Part shown: in pieces, positions 16,127 through 24,850 of the stretch
Layout: every line of letters begins with the position of its first letter
How positions within the stretch are numbered: the stretch's first letter is position 1
Assembly (NCBI GenBank): GCA_964487745.1
Contig: CAZASG010000052.1
Coordinates: 1 to 25,381 of the forward strand
Reading direction: 5' to 3'
DNA: 25,381 nucleotides
Source: Desulfolinea sp964487745
GTDB lineage: Bacteria > Chloroflexota > Anaerolineae > Anaerolineales > Villigracilaceae
Notes under the pieces: model-generated
The model's input: only the letters and a program-made list of their open reading frames with translations
Told to the model about the DNA's origin: nothing
Database searches by the model: none
Position numbers and translations under genes: made by a program

Positions 16127-17377
16127 TTAGCTCTGAACAATAATTTGTGGAGAGGGTGCATCAAGTTCAACATCAGTTGTCCATTGAGCATTCAACCTAT
16201 ATGTGTTTTCTGGAATAAGTTGTCGAAAAGTTTGGGTATGCAGTAGGCGACTTCCCTGATATACCTTGATTGTGGGGTGTCTGAGCACTTCGCTAACTCG
16301 AAAGCTGAGATATTTTATAGGTTTGATCTCTTCAAGGGAGATATTGTTGGGAAATACCCAATCGAGAGGAGCTTTGTCCACTATCGGGAGATTGTCAGTT
16401 GGCCAAGAGGATGTATCCAAAAAAGATTTGATATGAGATGCCACAGAGCGACCTTCCAGCGCGCTAATATCCGCTGTTTCGGCTCCGTGCAGCAGGTTAC
16501 CGGCAGCAAACACACCGGCTCGAGATGTTCGGAAACGGGTATCAACTTGAGGTCCAAGTGTGCCGCGGTTTATCTCTATCTCTCCCAAACGAGCTATCTC
16601 GTGCTCGGGAATCCAATTTCCTGTGAAAACAACCGTGTCACATTCTACATGTCTGGTTTTGCCTGTCTTCAAATGAGAAAGTTGTACAGATTTGACACGC
16701 TTGCGCCCGACAATTTTTTGAATATCAGATGATGTGTATAGCGGTGTTCGATCCAGCAAATCCATTAATCCCCATTTGGCAACGCTAAAGGGAAAAACTA
16801 TCTGGTGGCGAGTCAATTTTGTCGTCATGCCTACCACTTCAAGACCAGCATGTTTGAGCGTTGTAAATGCTGAAAGGCTGACCAGCTCGGCACCCACAAT
16901 CAGGGCACGTTTGCCAACAGGGAGCTCCTTTTCGTAAACAAAACGCTGCAAGGAGCCTGTTGTAAAAATCCCTCGAGGGCGACTGCCGGAGATTAAGCGA
17001 GCAGTGCGTGGGCGTTCGCGCACCCCCGTTGCCAAGAGTACGGCTTTTGCTTCAAAGATACCCACTCCCTGAGGGCTGGTGTATTTGAGTCCTGTTTTAT
17101 CTTCCCAGCCTGTGATTGTAGTCTTTGTGCGAATATCAATCTTGTTTTCTTTTGCTTCTTTCACGTAATAATCGGCATAACGAGGCCCAGAACACATTTT
17201 ATGCAAATCACGAATGCCAAAACCTATATGATGGCATAAACGCGGGATGCCGCCCGCCTCTGCTTCTCGCTCTGCAACAACGATATTCTTTACCCCTAAT
17301 TTGTTCAATTCGAGAGCGGCAGAAAGCCCCGCAGGACCAGCGCCAACGATCAGGACATCTATCATTTCACGCTTCAT
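16127..17377 (-). CDS. FAD/NAD(P)-binding oxidoreductase paired with the GlpA-like enzyme
   Basis: Pyridine-nucleotide-disulfide-type flavoprotein, 416 residues. FAD-binding GAGPAG is at 12-17, with EREAEAGGIPRLCHH and SGPRYADYYVKEAKE after it (cysteines C48 and C62). VLLATGVRERPRTARLISG is the second dinucleotide region, IVGAELVSLSAF a degenerate Rossmann motif, and FAAGNLLHGAETADISALEG the C-terminal FAD contact. It is the type found directly after GlpA-like dehydrogenases in anaerobes, where it probably passes electrons onward like GlpB. ATG 17377 is chosen because GGAGG (17384-17388) is 6 bases upstream; it overlaps the previous gene by 11 bases. No DUF1667 gene follows, unlike many such clusters. 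Confidence 0.85.
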   Translation of the reverse strand: MKREMIDVLIVGAGPAGLSAALELNKLGVKNIVVAEREAEAGGIPRLCHHIGFGIRDLHKMCSGPRYADYYVKEAKENKIDIRTKTTITGWEDKTGLKYTSPQGVGIFEAKAVLLATGVRERPRTARLISGSRPRGIFTTGSLQRFVYEKELPVGKRALIVGAELVSLSAFTTLKHAGLEVVGMTTKLTRHQIVFPFSVAKWGLMDLLDRTPLYTSSDIQKIVGRKRVKSVQLSHLKTGKTRHVECDTVVFTGNWIPEHEIARLGEIEINRGTLGPQVDTRFRTSRAGVFAAGNLLHGAETADISALEGRSVASHIKSFLDTSSWPTDNLPIVDKAPLDWVFPNNISLEEIKPIKYLSFRVSEVLRHPTIKVYQGSRLLHTQTFRQLIPENTYRLNAQWTTDVELDAPSPQIIVQS

Positions 17378-18785
17378 TTTCTGCCTCCAATGCCAATATT
17401 TGACGAGGGTTCTGCCCCGTTTCATTCGCAAGTATTTCAACCATTTTTGCCTGACAATTAAAGCCTTGGCAACGCCCCTGCATGATGCGTGTGCGGCGGC
17501 GAAGTGCATCTAATGTGCGTGCGGGAACAAGGCTATGAATTGCATCGCGGATTTCGCCTAAGGTAACATGTTCACAATGGCAAAGAATTTCCCCATAAGC
17601 TGGGTCCTTCGCAATCATCTGCTCATTTTGGTAGGGGCGCGTCTTTACTGCGCCTATATATGGCATTTCAACCATTTTGAAAGAAGATTTCTGATGTAAC
17701 TCAAAGCCCGCTTCTTCTAATAGCTCCCCTACATATTCAGCAATGCCCATCGCTCCAGAAACACCAGTGGATCGAATACCGCCAACAGAGATATATCGCT
17801 GGTTGGCACGCAGGCGAAGTTGGTAGTCAGAATGCTCTGTAGCAGCTCGCAGCCCCGCATAGGTTGCCGTGACTTCTTCTTCAAGCAACTGGGGCAAAAT
17901 AGCGCGTCCCTTCTCTATCAATGTGTTCAAGCCAGCATTACTTGTGTTCGTATTTCTTTTATCATCTAAATCTTCCGCTGTTGGGCCTAATAAAATATTC
18001 CCATATACGGTTGGGCTAATTAATACCCCCTTCGTTTTTGCGGTTGGGACTGGCAAAATCACATGATTTATGAGAGAACGTGCCAGCTTATCGTAAACAA
18101 TCAACTCTCCACGTCGCGGTGTGACTGTGTATTCATGGTAGCCAAAGAGACGATTGATCTTATCTGAATAAAGACCTGCTGCATTGATCACATAACGAGC
18201 CCGTATATTCTCTCCCGCACTTTCGACAGTAGTTATATCCTCGCCTATGGCAACTTTTTCCACAGGAAAATCAACCTTTAGCTCAACCCCATTCAGAACT
18301 GCTTCTGTAGCAAATGCGATAGGAAGGGTGAATGGACAGAGAATAGCTTCTCCCGGGACAAATAATCCACCAAACGCCCCCGACGATAGGTTTGGTTCCA
18401 ATTTATAAACTTCATCGGCGGAGATGATCCGCACGTCGGTAACACCATTATCATGCGCTTTTTCTAGCAATGCAGGCAAATTATCCTGCTGCTCTTGTGT
18501 CCAGGCGACTAATAAGCCACCAAGCTCTTCAACAGGAACTCCCGCTCGCTTCATAAAATCTTTTGTCAATGGGTAACTTCGGCGGAGTAAATTTGCTTCC
18601 AAAGTACCTGTTTTGGCATCAAAGCCAGTATGCCAAATTGCAGTATTCGCTTTTGATGTCCCCATCCCTACATCTGGTTTGGCTTCCAGCAATATGCAGT
18701 TGAGATCATAGCGTGAAAGCTCACGCGCAATTGCTGTCCCAACAACACCTGCTCCAATAATCGCTACATCGTAGTCTTTTTGCAT
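17367..18785 (-). CDS. GlpA-like FAD-dependent glycerol-3-phosphate dehydrogenase with BFD-type Fe-S domain
   Basis: Expected reaction: oxidation of sn-glycerol-3-phosphate to dihydroxyacetone phosphate with electrons to FAD. 472 residues. The DAO-type domain has GAGVVG at 11-16, LLEAKPDVGMGTSKAN, the IWHTGFDAKTGTLEANLL region, INAAGLYSDKINRL and VGGIRSTGVSGAMGIAEYV. The C-terminal BFD-like domain carries C402 and C404 (CHCEHVTLGEI) and C439 and C444 (GRCQGFNC), fit to hold a [2Fe-2S] cluster, as in anaerobic GlpA. ATG 18785 has AAGGAAG about 10 bases upstream; the frame from 18866 adds 27 residues before the Rossmann strand. The family (COG0579) also contains L-2-hydroxyglutarate oxidases, so substrate rests partly on context. 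Confidence 0.82.
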   Translation of the reverse strand: MQKDYDVAIIGAGVVGTAIARELSRYDLNCILLEAKPDVGMGTSKANTAIWHTGFDAKTGTLEANLLRRSYPLTKDFMKRAGVPVEELGGLLVAWTQEQQDNLPALLEKAHDNGVTDVRIISADEVYKLEPNLSSGAFGGLFVPGEAILCPFTLPIAFATEAVLNGVELKVDFPVEKVAIGEDITTVESAGENIRARYVINAAGLYSDKINRLFGYHEYTVTPRRGELIVYDKLARSLINHVILPVPTAKTKGVLISPTVYGNILLGPTAEDLDDKRNTNTSNAGLNTLIEKGRAILPQLLEEEVTATYAGLRAATEHSDYQLRLRANQRYISVGGIRSTGVSGAMGIAEYVGELLEEAGFELHQKSSFKMVEMPYIGAVKTRPYQNEQMIAKDPAYGEILCHCEHVTLGEIRDAIHSLVPARTLDALRRRTRIMQGRCQGFNCQAKMVEILANETGQNPRQILALEAENEA

Positions 18786-18948
18786 GTCTCTAAGCTTCCT
18801 TAATTCTTTTGTTCTGCTTCCCTGAAGGCAAAATGCCAGCTTCAGCTTCAATAGTGAAGGCTCCACATTTGTTCGCCAAACTTAATCAAATGCGGTGTTT
18901 TACGTTTTTAAAGAAAGACCCGAACTATCTCGATAAAAACTTTTCAAA

Positions 18949-18977
18949 AACTATCCTTGAAAAAGGATAGTTGAGTT
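18949..18977. terminator. hairpin between gntR and the GlpA-like gene
   Basis: AACTATCC (18949-18956) pairs with GGATAGTT (18965-18972) around an 8-base loop. On the minus strand the stem is followed by TTTGAAAAGTTTTT, so it can end or attenuate the importer-gntR transcript. The plus side ends GAGTTTTTG. Confidence 0.7.
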
Positions 18978-19031
18978 TTTGTGTAAATTCGCGTAAGTTT
19001 TTCAGGTTTATTTAAATCTACAAGGGTTCAT

Positions 19032-19850
19032 TTATTCGTTATCCCGAACCAGACTAGAAACATTTGGGATACCCAAATTCAAAGCTGGTCCAACTGTTCG
19101 GGCGGTAAAGGCAATCCGATCGCCAAGATAGATGTCATGCGCAAACTCAAAGGGGAGATCGCTTTGAGTATAAGCACGACGTTTTACTTCCAAGGTCGCT
19201 AAGTCGGCGGCAACCCCCATCAAATCTGCACTTTGGGCGTCTAGATGAGATATAGTAATTTCTTGTACCGCACCTGAAGATTCAAAAGAAAAGTGTTTTT
19301 TCAAAATTCCATAAATAGAATCTGTAAGGTTATAATCCAGAAGATCGGGGAAAAGCGTCACTGGAAAATAAGAGTTCTCAATAACAATCGGTTCATCATT
19401 AGCTGTACGCAGGCGCACTATTCGATAAAGACCATCTTGCTCTTCTAATTGCAAAGCATTCATTATTTCTACATCAAGAGAGCCTGCAAGCACCTGCTCT
19501 GCAACAATAACTTTTGCGCCGGGAGTAATCCCTGCACTCTGCAATTGTGTATGTAACCCAGCACGAGAACTCAAATCAAATTGAAATCTAGGATGAGCGA
19601 CATAAGTGCCCGAGCGGTTGCGTCGAACCACAAGTCCTTGATGCACCAATGTATCCACCGCAGCCCGTATGGTCATGCGAGAAATATCAAATTGCTCTGC
19701 GAGATCTCGTTCAGATGGGATTTTTGTGTTTACAGGGTATTTGCCTGATTTAATCTCATCCGCTATTTGTTGAGCAACCTGTCGGTATAAGCTGTGTGCA
19801 ATACTGCCGTCACCAGAATGTACAACTGTTTTATCTATAGTTTTATTCAT
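19032..19850 (-). CDS. GntR/HutC-family transcriptional regulator with UTRA domain
   Basis: 272-residue regulator. The N-terminal winged helix (about 18-80) shows LYRQVAQQIADEIKSGKYP, IPSERDLAEQFDISRMTIR and the wing RNRSGTYVAHP. The rest is a UTRA ligand-binding domain with LYRIVRLRTANDEPIVIENSYFP and PFEFAHDIYLGDRIAF. HutC-type proteins usually repress uptake genes until a small ligand, often a sugar phosphate or phospho-compound, binds. ATG 19850 follows the phosphodiesterase stop by one base (TGAGATG); an earlier start at 19898 would overlap that gene by 47 bases. The TGGTATATACCA-like pair at 24963-24993 is the likely operator. Confidence 0.92.
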   Translation of the reverse strand: MNKTIDKTVVHSGDGSIAHSLYRQVAQQIADEIKSGKYPVNTKIPSERDLAEQFDISRMTIRAAVDTLVHQGLVVRRNRSGTYVAHPRFQFDLSSRAGLHTQLQSAGITPGAKVIVAEQVLAGSLDVEIMNALQLEEQDGLYRIVRLRTANDEPIVIENSYFPVTLFPDLLDYNLTDSIYGILKKHFSFESSGAVQEITISHLDAQSADLMGVAADLATLEVKRRAYTQSDLPFEFAHDIYLGDRIAFTARTVGPALNLGIPNVSSLVRDNE

Positions 19851-19851
19851 C

Positions 19852-20658
19852 TCATAGCTCGCGATATTCAAAAGAATAAGCTCTCTCCTCTGCAACAATC
19901 ATCGTGTGGGTGATAAGCGTATCTTCAGGGGTCCAATAGTGCAAATGATAGCTGGGTTCTTCACGAATAAATTGAGAATCCTTCTCCAGCGTAAGGTCCA
20001 CGGTCAACCGCATCCCAATACTCGGAGCGGTACTCACCACAGAGTTTCTCCACGATACAAATGCGGGTAAATGAATATGCCCACAAAGAATGCGCTCAAC
20101 GCCGCCATGCTTCTCAAGCAAATCTCCGAATTCATCCGCACCGATAAAGCCATCAATATCTGTTTCCTGCACAGAAAATTTAGCTGGTGGGTGGTGCATA
20201 AAAATCACTACAGGACGTTCATCTGCTTTAGCAAGCTGGTCGTCGAGCCAAGCCAATCTCTTCGGGCAGAGTTCCCCTCCAGGAGCCGTTGAGGATGTAC
20301 TGTCTATGCCAATCAGGCGTAGATCGTAGCCGTTAATCTCATATTGGATAAACCCGTCGGCATTCTTGGGGCAGGCTTGGTTGCCAAAAACAGAGCTGAG
20401 TATCTGGCGATCATCGTGGTTGCCGGGAACAGCATAATAAGGAACATCCAGCTGATCTAAAATCACTGCCGCACGTTGTGCTTCTTCCAATACTCCATCG
20501 TTGCTAATATCTCCCGTAACTAAAACAAGGTCTGGAGATGGCTTTAAGGCGTTAATATGTGAAACACAACGTGCCAAGTTTTCTGCCATAGGCGCTACGT
20601 TAAAGGTTTTCTTATCGCCCGGAGCAATATGTAGGTCGGAGATTTGCGCAATAATCAT
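19852..20658 (-). CDS. GpdQ-like class III metallophosphodiesterase
   Basis: Binuclear metal phosphodiesterase of the GpdQ/CpdA group, 268 residues, cytoplasmic (no signal peptide). All ligands are present: D8 and H10 in SDLHI, D50 in VTGDISNDG, N80-H81 in VPGNHDD, H155/H156 in MHHPP, and H194 and H196 in GHIH. Order and numbering are almost the same as I recall for GpdQ, which splits glycerophosphodiesters into glycerol-3-phosphate and an alcohol (D8, H10, D50, N80, H156, H195, H197). Position between an importer and a GlpA-like dehydrogenase supports that role; cyclic-nucleotide phosphodiesterase activity is the alternative. It starts 20 bases after the permease stop; the ribosome site is weak. 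Confidence 0.85.
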   Translation of the reverse strand: MIIAQISDLHIAPGDKKTFNVAPMAENLARCVSHINALKPSPDLVLVTGDISNDGVLEEAQRAAVILDQLDVPYYAVPGNHDDRQILSSVFGNQACPKNADGFIQYEINGYDLRLIGIDSTSSTAPGGELCPKRLAWLDDQLAKADERPVVIFMHHPPAKFSVQETDIDGFIGADEFGDLLEKHGGVERILCGHIHLPAFVSWRNSVVSTAPSIGMRLTVDLTLEKDSQFIREEPSYHLHYWTPEDTLITHTMIVAEERAYSFEYREL

Positions 20659-20678
20659 AATCTTTTATACAGGAGCCT

Positions 20679-21551
20679 TTATTCGGGGTTATCACCTTTT
20701 TGGAAAACAGAAGCCAGCAGCGCTAAAATGCCCGTAGATACCATTAGTACAACACTAACGGCATTAATTTGGGGCGAAAGCCCAAATCGCAAACGGGAGT
20801 AAAGAATGATGGGCACTGTTGTAGAATCGGCAGGTCCGCTCAAAAAATAGGTGGTATTAAAGTTCTCAAAGGAAAACAAAAACGCCACAATTGCCGCGCC
20901 CACAATGGCAGGGCTCAAGAAGCGCATCGTGATAGAGAGAATTGCTCTCGCTCGTGTAGAGCCTAAATCCATAGCGGCTTCTTCGAGAGATTGATCAAAC
21001 TTGCGTAAGCGCGCGGTGATCACCAAAGTGGTCGTCGTTGCGACAAAACTTACTTGGCCCAGCACCACCAGCCAATATCCGGGGCGTAAAAATGTTCCTG
21101 ACCCCGCACCAAGGGCAATATCCAAAGCATTGGCTATCGAGTGGGAAAATGACAGGATCGAAGTCCCCAAAACAACACCCGGCACCACAAGCGGTCCCAG
21201 CATTAACATATAGAGAAATTCTTTCCCAACAAATTTCTCTCTTACAAAGAGAAAGGCGTTGTTAATCCCAAGCAGAATAGAGATGATCGTAACCGTAGCT
21301 GCCACTTTCAGGCTAACGCCTATGGCAGATATCATGCGTGGGTCATTAAAAAGTCCTTCTCTGTCCGGTGTGCTTGAGTAGAACCAGTCCAAAGTGAAGC
21401 CTTGCCAGGGGAAAGAAGCTGCCTCGCTATTGTTGAATGCCAAAATAAAGGTTACTAGCAAAGGACCAGCCGTAAAAACTAAAACCAGCGCGATATAGCT
21501 ATAGTAAAACCAATAACTAAGGGATTTGAATTTGTTTTTAACCGTAAACAT
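20679..21551 (-). CDS. ABC transporter permease, PotC-type
   Basis: Second inner-membrane permease of the importer, 290 residues, six helices (BPD_transp_1 fold). The EAA coupling motif reads EEAAMDLGSTRARAILSITM near residues 190-210, the contact with the ATPase. The N-terminal helix (SYWFYYSYIALVLVFTAGPLLVTF, read in parts) and FSFENFNTTYFLSGP near the C-terminus are typical of PotC-type subunits of polyamine/opine/2-aminoethylphosphonate importers. It starts one base after the PotB-type stop, so the two permeases are translationally coupled. Confidence 0.92.
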   Translation of the reverse strand: MFTVKNKFKSLSYWFYYSYIALVLVFTAGPLLVTFILAFNNSEAASFPWQGFTLDWFYSSTPDREGLFNDPRMISAIGVSLKVAATVTIISILLGINNAFLFVREKFVGKEFLYMLMLGPLVVPGVVLGTSILSFSHSIANALDIALGAGSGTFLRPGYWLVVLGQVSFVATTTTLVITARLRKFDQSLEEAAMDLGSTRARAILSITMRFLSPAIVGAAIVAFLFSFENFNTTYFLSGPADSTTVPIILYSRLRFGLSPQINAVSVVLMVSTGILALLASVFQKGDNPE

Positions 21552-21552
21552 T

Positions 21553-22404
21553 TTACATTGCCTCCGCCATATCTTGCTTCGTAACTTTGAGGGCTATCCA
21601 CACAAGCGTTACGGAGAAAGTGAGCAATATAACGCCAAATGCTGCTCCTTGATTATGATTAAAGCGGACAATGAATTGATTGTAGATATTTTCGGTGAAC
21701 CACAAGCTGTTCTTGCCACCTAACAAAGTCACGGTTACATAGTTGCCTAGGTTCAACATAAAAACCATAACACTCCCCACCATGATGCCGGGCGCTGAGT
21801 GAGGAATAATGACTTCTTTCATTGTTGACCAAAAATCCCCACCCAGATCATAAGAGGCTTCTATGAGGCTGTCATCAAGAGAATCTAAAGAATTCATGAT
21901 CGGGATAATCATAAATAAGATAGATGTATAGACTAAGCCAACGACAATTGTTGCATCTCTATAGAGAAACTCAATATTTTGCGTTGTTATACCTATAGCC
22001 TGAAGCATATAGCTGATAACGCCTGTCTCACGCAACAAGACCATCCACGCAAAAACTCGAATGAGCTCTGATATCCAATAGGGCAGAACAATGGCGAGGA
22101 GCAAAACGGCTTTCATCCTTTTTCCCAGAATTTTTGTGATGATAAATGCAGTAGGAAAGGATATGGCTAAAGTTATGAGCGTTACCATGATCGCAAATAA
22201 TGCCGTGTGTATAAAAACATCACGATATAGTTCACTCTCGAAGAATTTCATATAATTATCGAAAGTAATTGCACCCGATCTTTTATCTACAAATGAAAGT
22301 CCGAAAAGCTTGACATGGGGTAAAACAAATAGCATACCAATCCATATCAGATGAGGGATAAGGACTAGCAAAAGCCCTTTTGATTTTTTTATTTTTGCTA
22401 ACAT
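21553..22404 (-). CDS. ABC transporter permease, PotB-type
   Basis: First inner-membrane permease of the importer, 283 residues, six helices. The EAA motif is IEASYDLGGDFWSTMKEVIIP at about 190-210 (read in parts). LPYWISELIRVFAWMVLLR and the C-terminal FNHNQGAAFG segment fit PotB-type subunits. It starts 4 bases after the ATPase stop. Together with the PotC-type protein it forms a heterodimeric pore. The substrate is not fixed by the permeases alone. Confidence 0.92.
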   Translation of the reverse strand: MLAKIKKSKGLLLVLIPHLIWIGMLFVLPHVKLFGLSFVDKRSGAITFDNYMKFFESELYRDVFIHTALFAIMVTLITLAISFPTAFIITKILGKRMKAVLLLAIVLPYWISELIRVFAWMVLLRETGVISYMLQAIGITTQNIEFLYRDATIVVGLVYTSILFMIIPIMNSLDSLDDSLIEASYDLGGDFWSTMKEVIIPHSAPGIMVGSVMVFMLNLGNYVTVTLLGGKNSLWFTENIYNQFIVRFNHNQGAAFGVILLTFSVTLVWIALKVTKQDMAEAM

Positions 22405-22408
22405 TTAG

Positions 22409-23533
22409 CTACCCTATTTCATCTACAGGAGGGGCGATATGTAAAAAAGCGTTTGCTGCTGGTCGTTTTGTTTTACCCCAAGATACGGTTACTGTATCTT
22501 CAATAGCTATATCGGGCGTTTCTTCTGTATGTTGGAGTTTTACATTGATACTTAGCGGGATTTTGCTTTCCAGCAAATCTATAACAACAAGAGAGTGAGA
22601 ACCATCAAAATTGATTTCTTTGACTTTGCCAAGATTACCATTTTCCTGTTTGCCCGGTTTTAGCAAGATCATTTCAGGACGGATAAAGAGATCGATATTA
22701 TCGCCGGGTTTGAGTTTTTCGCCCATTCTTGCATTTGACAGGATTCCGCCAAAATCAACTTGGCAGGTGTTTTCATCTATGAGTTTGACAACCTTGCCAT
22801 TATTCCAGCGGTTGTTTTCTCCGACAAAGGAGGCAACGAAATGTGTGGCGGGTTCACGGTAGAGTGTTTCGGGGGAGGCAACTTGTTCGAGTTTTCCGAA
22901 ATTGATGACAGCGACTATATCTGACATTGCTAGCGCTATTGTTTGATCGTGGGTGATGTACATGAAGGTCGTTCCCATACGATGTTGCAGGCGTTTGAGT
23001 TCGAGCTTCATGTCTTGGCGCAACTTTAGGTCGAGGGCACTGAGTGGCTCGTCGAGCAATAAAACTGTGGGGTCAAGCACCAAGCTGCGGGCAAGAGCGA
23101 CACGCTGTTGCTGTCCACCTGAAATTTGGTTAATTTTTCTCTCGTTCAAACCTTTCATATCCACACGAGCGAGAACATCGTTCGCCATTCTTTCCATCTC
23201 GGCTTTGTCTATCCCACCACGACGACGTAAACCAAAGGTTACATTATCTATCACATTCATCATGGGAAAAAGAGCAAGACGTTGGAAGACCAGATTACAG
23301 GGGCGTTTGTTTGGGGGGACATCATTGATACGTTGACCACTAATAAATATATCGCCTGCGGTTGGGGTTTCAAAACCAGCGATCATGCGTAATACGGTTG
23401 TTTTACCGCTCGCAGAGGGTCCTAGTACTGAAAAGAAGCTCCCTTTTGGCACTTCGAAACTTATGTTATCGACTGCCGTAAGGTCACCCCACCGCTTGGT
23501 AAGATTGCTTACTGATACATCTATTTCTGTCAT
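22409..23533 (-). CDS. ABC transporter ATP-binding protein, PotA-type
   Basis: ATPase of the importer, 374 residues. Walker A is GPSASGKT (38-45; the usual fourth residue Gly is Ala), signature ISGGQQQR, Walker B LLLDEPLSALD, H-loop ITHDQ. The C-terminal TOBE-type regulatory domain begins after about residue 235 and includes LFIRPEMILLKPG. The upstream of two adjacent ATG codons (23536) lies only 2 bases from AAGGAG, so the second (23533, 5 bases) is the better start. The order lipoprotein, ATPase, permease, permease is that of a PotDABC-like operon with the binding protein moved to the front. Confidence 0.93.
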   Translation of the reverse strand: MTEIDVSVSNLTKRWGDLTAVDNISFEVPKGSFFSVLGPSASGKTTVLRMIAGFETPTAGDIFISGQRINDVPPNKRPCNLVFQRLALFPMMNVIDNVTFGLRRRGGIDKAEMERMANDVLARVDMKGLNERKINQISGGQQQRVALARSLVLDPTVLLLDEPLSALDLKLRQDMKLELKRLQHRMGTTFMYITHDQTIALAMSDIVAVINFGKLEQVASPETLYREPATHFVASFVGENNRWNNGKVVKLIDENTCQVDFGGILSNARMGEKLKPGDNIDLFIRPEMILLKPGKQENGNLGKVKEINFDGSHSLVVIDLLESKIPLSINVKLQHTEETPDIAIEDTVTVSWGKTKRPAANAFLHIAPPVDEIG

Positions 23534-23610
23534 CATATCTCCTTGTCTTTAGATTCGCTCCTGAACAAATAAAGTGACGTTGTATAACTTGGGAGCAACT
23601 CTTACATACA

Positions 23611-23647
23611 ACTTGTCCCCATGCAGTTTACCCACATGGGGACAAGT
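23611..23647 (-). other. intercistronic stem-loop between binding protein and ATPase genes
   Basis: ACTTGTCCCCATG pairs perfectly with CATGGGGACAAGT over 13 bp around an 11-base loop, 12 bases after the lipoprotein stop. No T-run follows, so it looks like an mRNA-stabilising or processing hairpin that would raise binding-protein levels over the membrane subunits, not like a full terminator. Confidence 0.7.
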
Positions 23648-23659
23648 CTCATGCTATTT

Positions 23660-24796
23660 TTATTGTGCTGCTTTCAATTGTTCTTCTACATCCGCTTCAA
23701 TGTCGGCGGCGTAAGGTGGTTTGGGGAAGTACCAATTGATGCTTTCCATCTTCTCCGGGGGCAGGCTTTCGGCAACAAGGGCAGCCATTTCGGCAGATGC
23801 CAATTCGGCGGCGCCGTCAGATGCGGTCTGGTAGCCAGTATCGCTGATGATAACTGCGGAGTTTTCAGGAGCGAGGATGAAGTTAATCCATGCGTAAGCG
23901 GCATCAACATTTTCTGCACCTGCAGAGATGGCGAGAGTATCGAACCAGCCCACTGCGCCTTCTGCGGGGACAACGTATTTGAACTTAGGATCTTGCAAGC
24001 TCAACTGCCATGCAGCAGCATCCCAACTTGATGCAACCCAAACTTCTTCGGTGGTCATCAGTTCTTCCATCTGCTGGCGGGATTCCCAGTAAGTTCTTAC
24101 GAGGGGTTTACATTCGATCAATTTTTCTAAAGTCTGATCCATAACTGTGCGGTATTCGTCTTCGCTTTTTACCGCTTCTGCGGGGTTGTTACCGAGAGCG
24201 TAAGAAAACATGTAGAGGGTATCATATTTTGATCGATAGCTGATGCGACCTTCGTATTGGGGGTCGCAGAGGTCAAGATATGTTGCCCCAGCGTCGGGAG
24301 CTTTTTCGGTGTTGACGATCATTGCGGTTGTACCCCAAACAAAGGGCAATGCATAAGATTTACCTTCGTATTTGGAATTTTCCAAAATAGAGTTGAGGTT
24401 AGCTTCTTGAACTTGGCTGGTATCAACTTTTGAAAGATCAATGGGTTGATAAATACCATGCTCATCTTGTGCGGTGGCAACATAGCTCAAAGTGGGGGAA
24501 ACGAGGTCATAGCCTACACCTTTTGTGCCAGCCATTTTTGCGATCAGTTCGTTGTTATCACCAATATAGCTAATTTCAACTTCGATGCCGGTTTCTGCTG
24601 TGAATTTTTCAACGAGGGAATCAGGGGCATAGCCTTCCCAAGTTAGCATGCGCAAAACGCCGCCTGCTTCAGCCGGTGCTTCTTCTGCGGCTGCCGGAGC
24701 TGCTTCTTCTGCGGCTGGAGCTGCAGGGCTGCAAGCAGAGATCACTAAGGTGAGCGCTATTGCAAGCATAACTACAAATTTCAATTTACTTTTCAT
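23660..24796 (-). CDS. ABC importer substrate-binding lipoprotein, PotD-like
   Basis: Extracytoplasmic solute-binding lipoprotein, 378 residues. The signal peptide ends in the lipobox VISAC (Cys22), followed by a Pro/Ala/Glu-rich tether (about 23-45) encoded by a tandem repeat. The PotD/PotF fold shows LTWEGYAPDSLVEKF, DLVSPTLSYV, LPFVWGTTAM, YRSKYDTLYM, SSWDAAAWQL and VGWFDTLAISAGA. In PotD the region of YRSKYD carries acidic polyamine ligands; here it has Arg and Lys, suggesting a negatively charged or zwitterionic ligand (alignment from memory). AAGGAG is 6 bases before ATG 24796. First gene of the operon, behind the promoter and paired palindromes. Confidence 0.93.
   Translation of the reverse strand: MKSKLKFVVMLAIALTLVISACSPAAPAAEEAAPAAAEEAPAEAGGVLRMLTWEGYAPDSLVEKFTAETGIEVEISYIGDNNELIAKMAGTKGVGYDLVSPTLSYVATAQDEHGIYQPIDLSKVDTSQVQEANLNSILENSKYEGKSYALPFVWGTTAMIVNTEKAPDAGATYLDLCDPQYEGRISYRSKYDTLYMFSYALGNNPAEAVKSEDEYRTVMDQTLEKLIECKPLVRTYWESRQQMEELMTTEEVWVASSWDAAAWQLSLQDPKFKYVVPAEGAVGWFDTLAISAGAENVDAAYAWINFILAPENSAVIISDTGYQTASDGAAELASAEMAALVAESLPPEKMESINWYFPKPPYAADIEADVEEQLKAAQ
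24677..24721 (-). repeat. tandem repeat coding the lipoprotein tether
   Basis: A 24-base unit (24677-24700) is followed by a 21-base shortened unit (24701-24721), coding Ala/Glu-rich residues after the lipid-modified Cys. In-frame length change is likely by slippage. Confidence 0.7.
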
Positions 24797-24850
24797 TTTC
24801 TACTCCTTATTTTTTGTGAACAATTTTAAAAATATACTATCCAGCAAACC

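Noticed and set aside
19032..24796. Plain spermidine/putrescine transporter operon
   Set aside because: The fold assignment is right, but no polyamine metabolism gene is present, while a GpdQ-like enzyme and a HutC regulator sit in the same operon, so polyamine specificity is not assumed.
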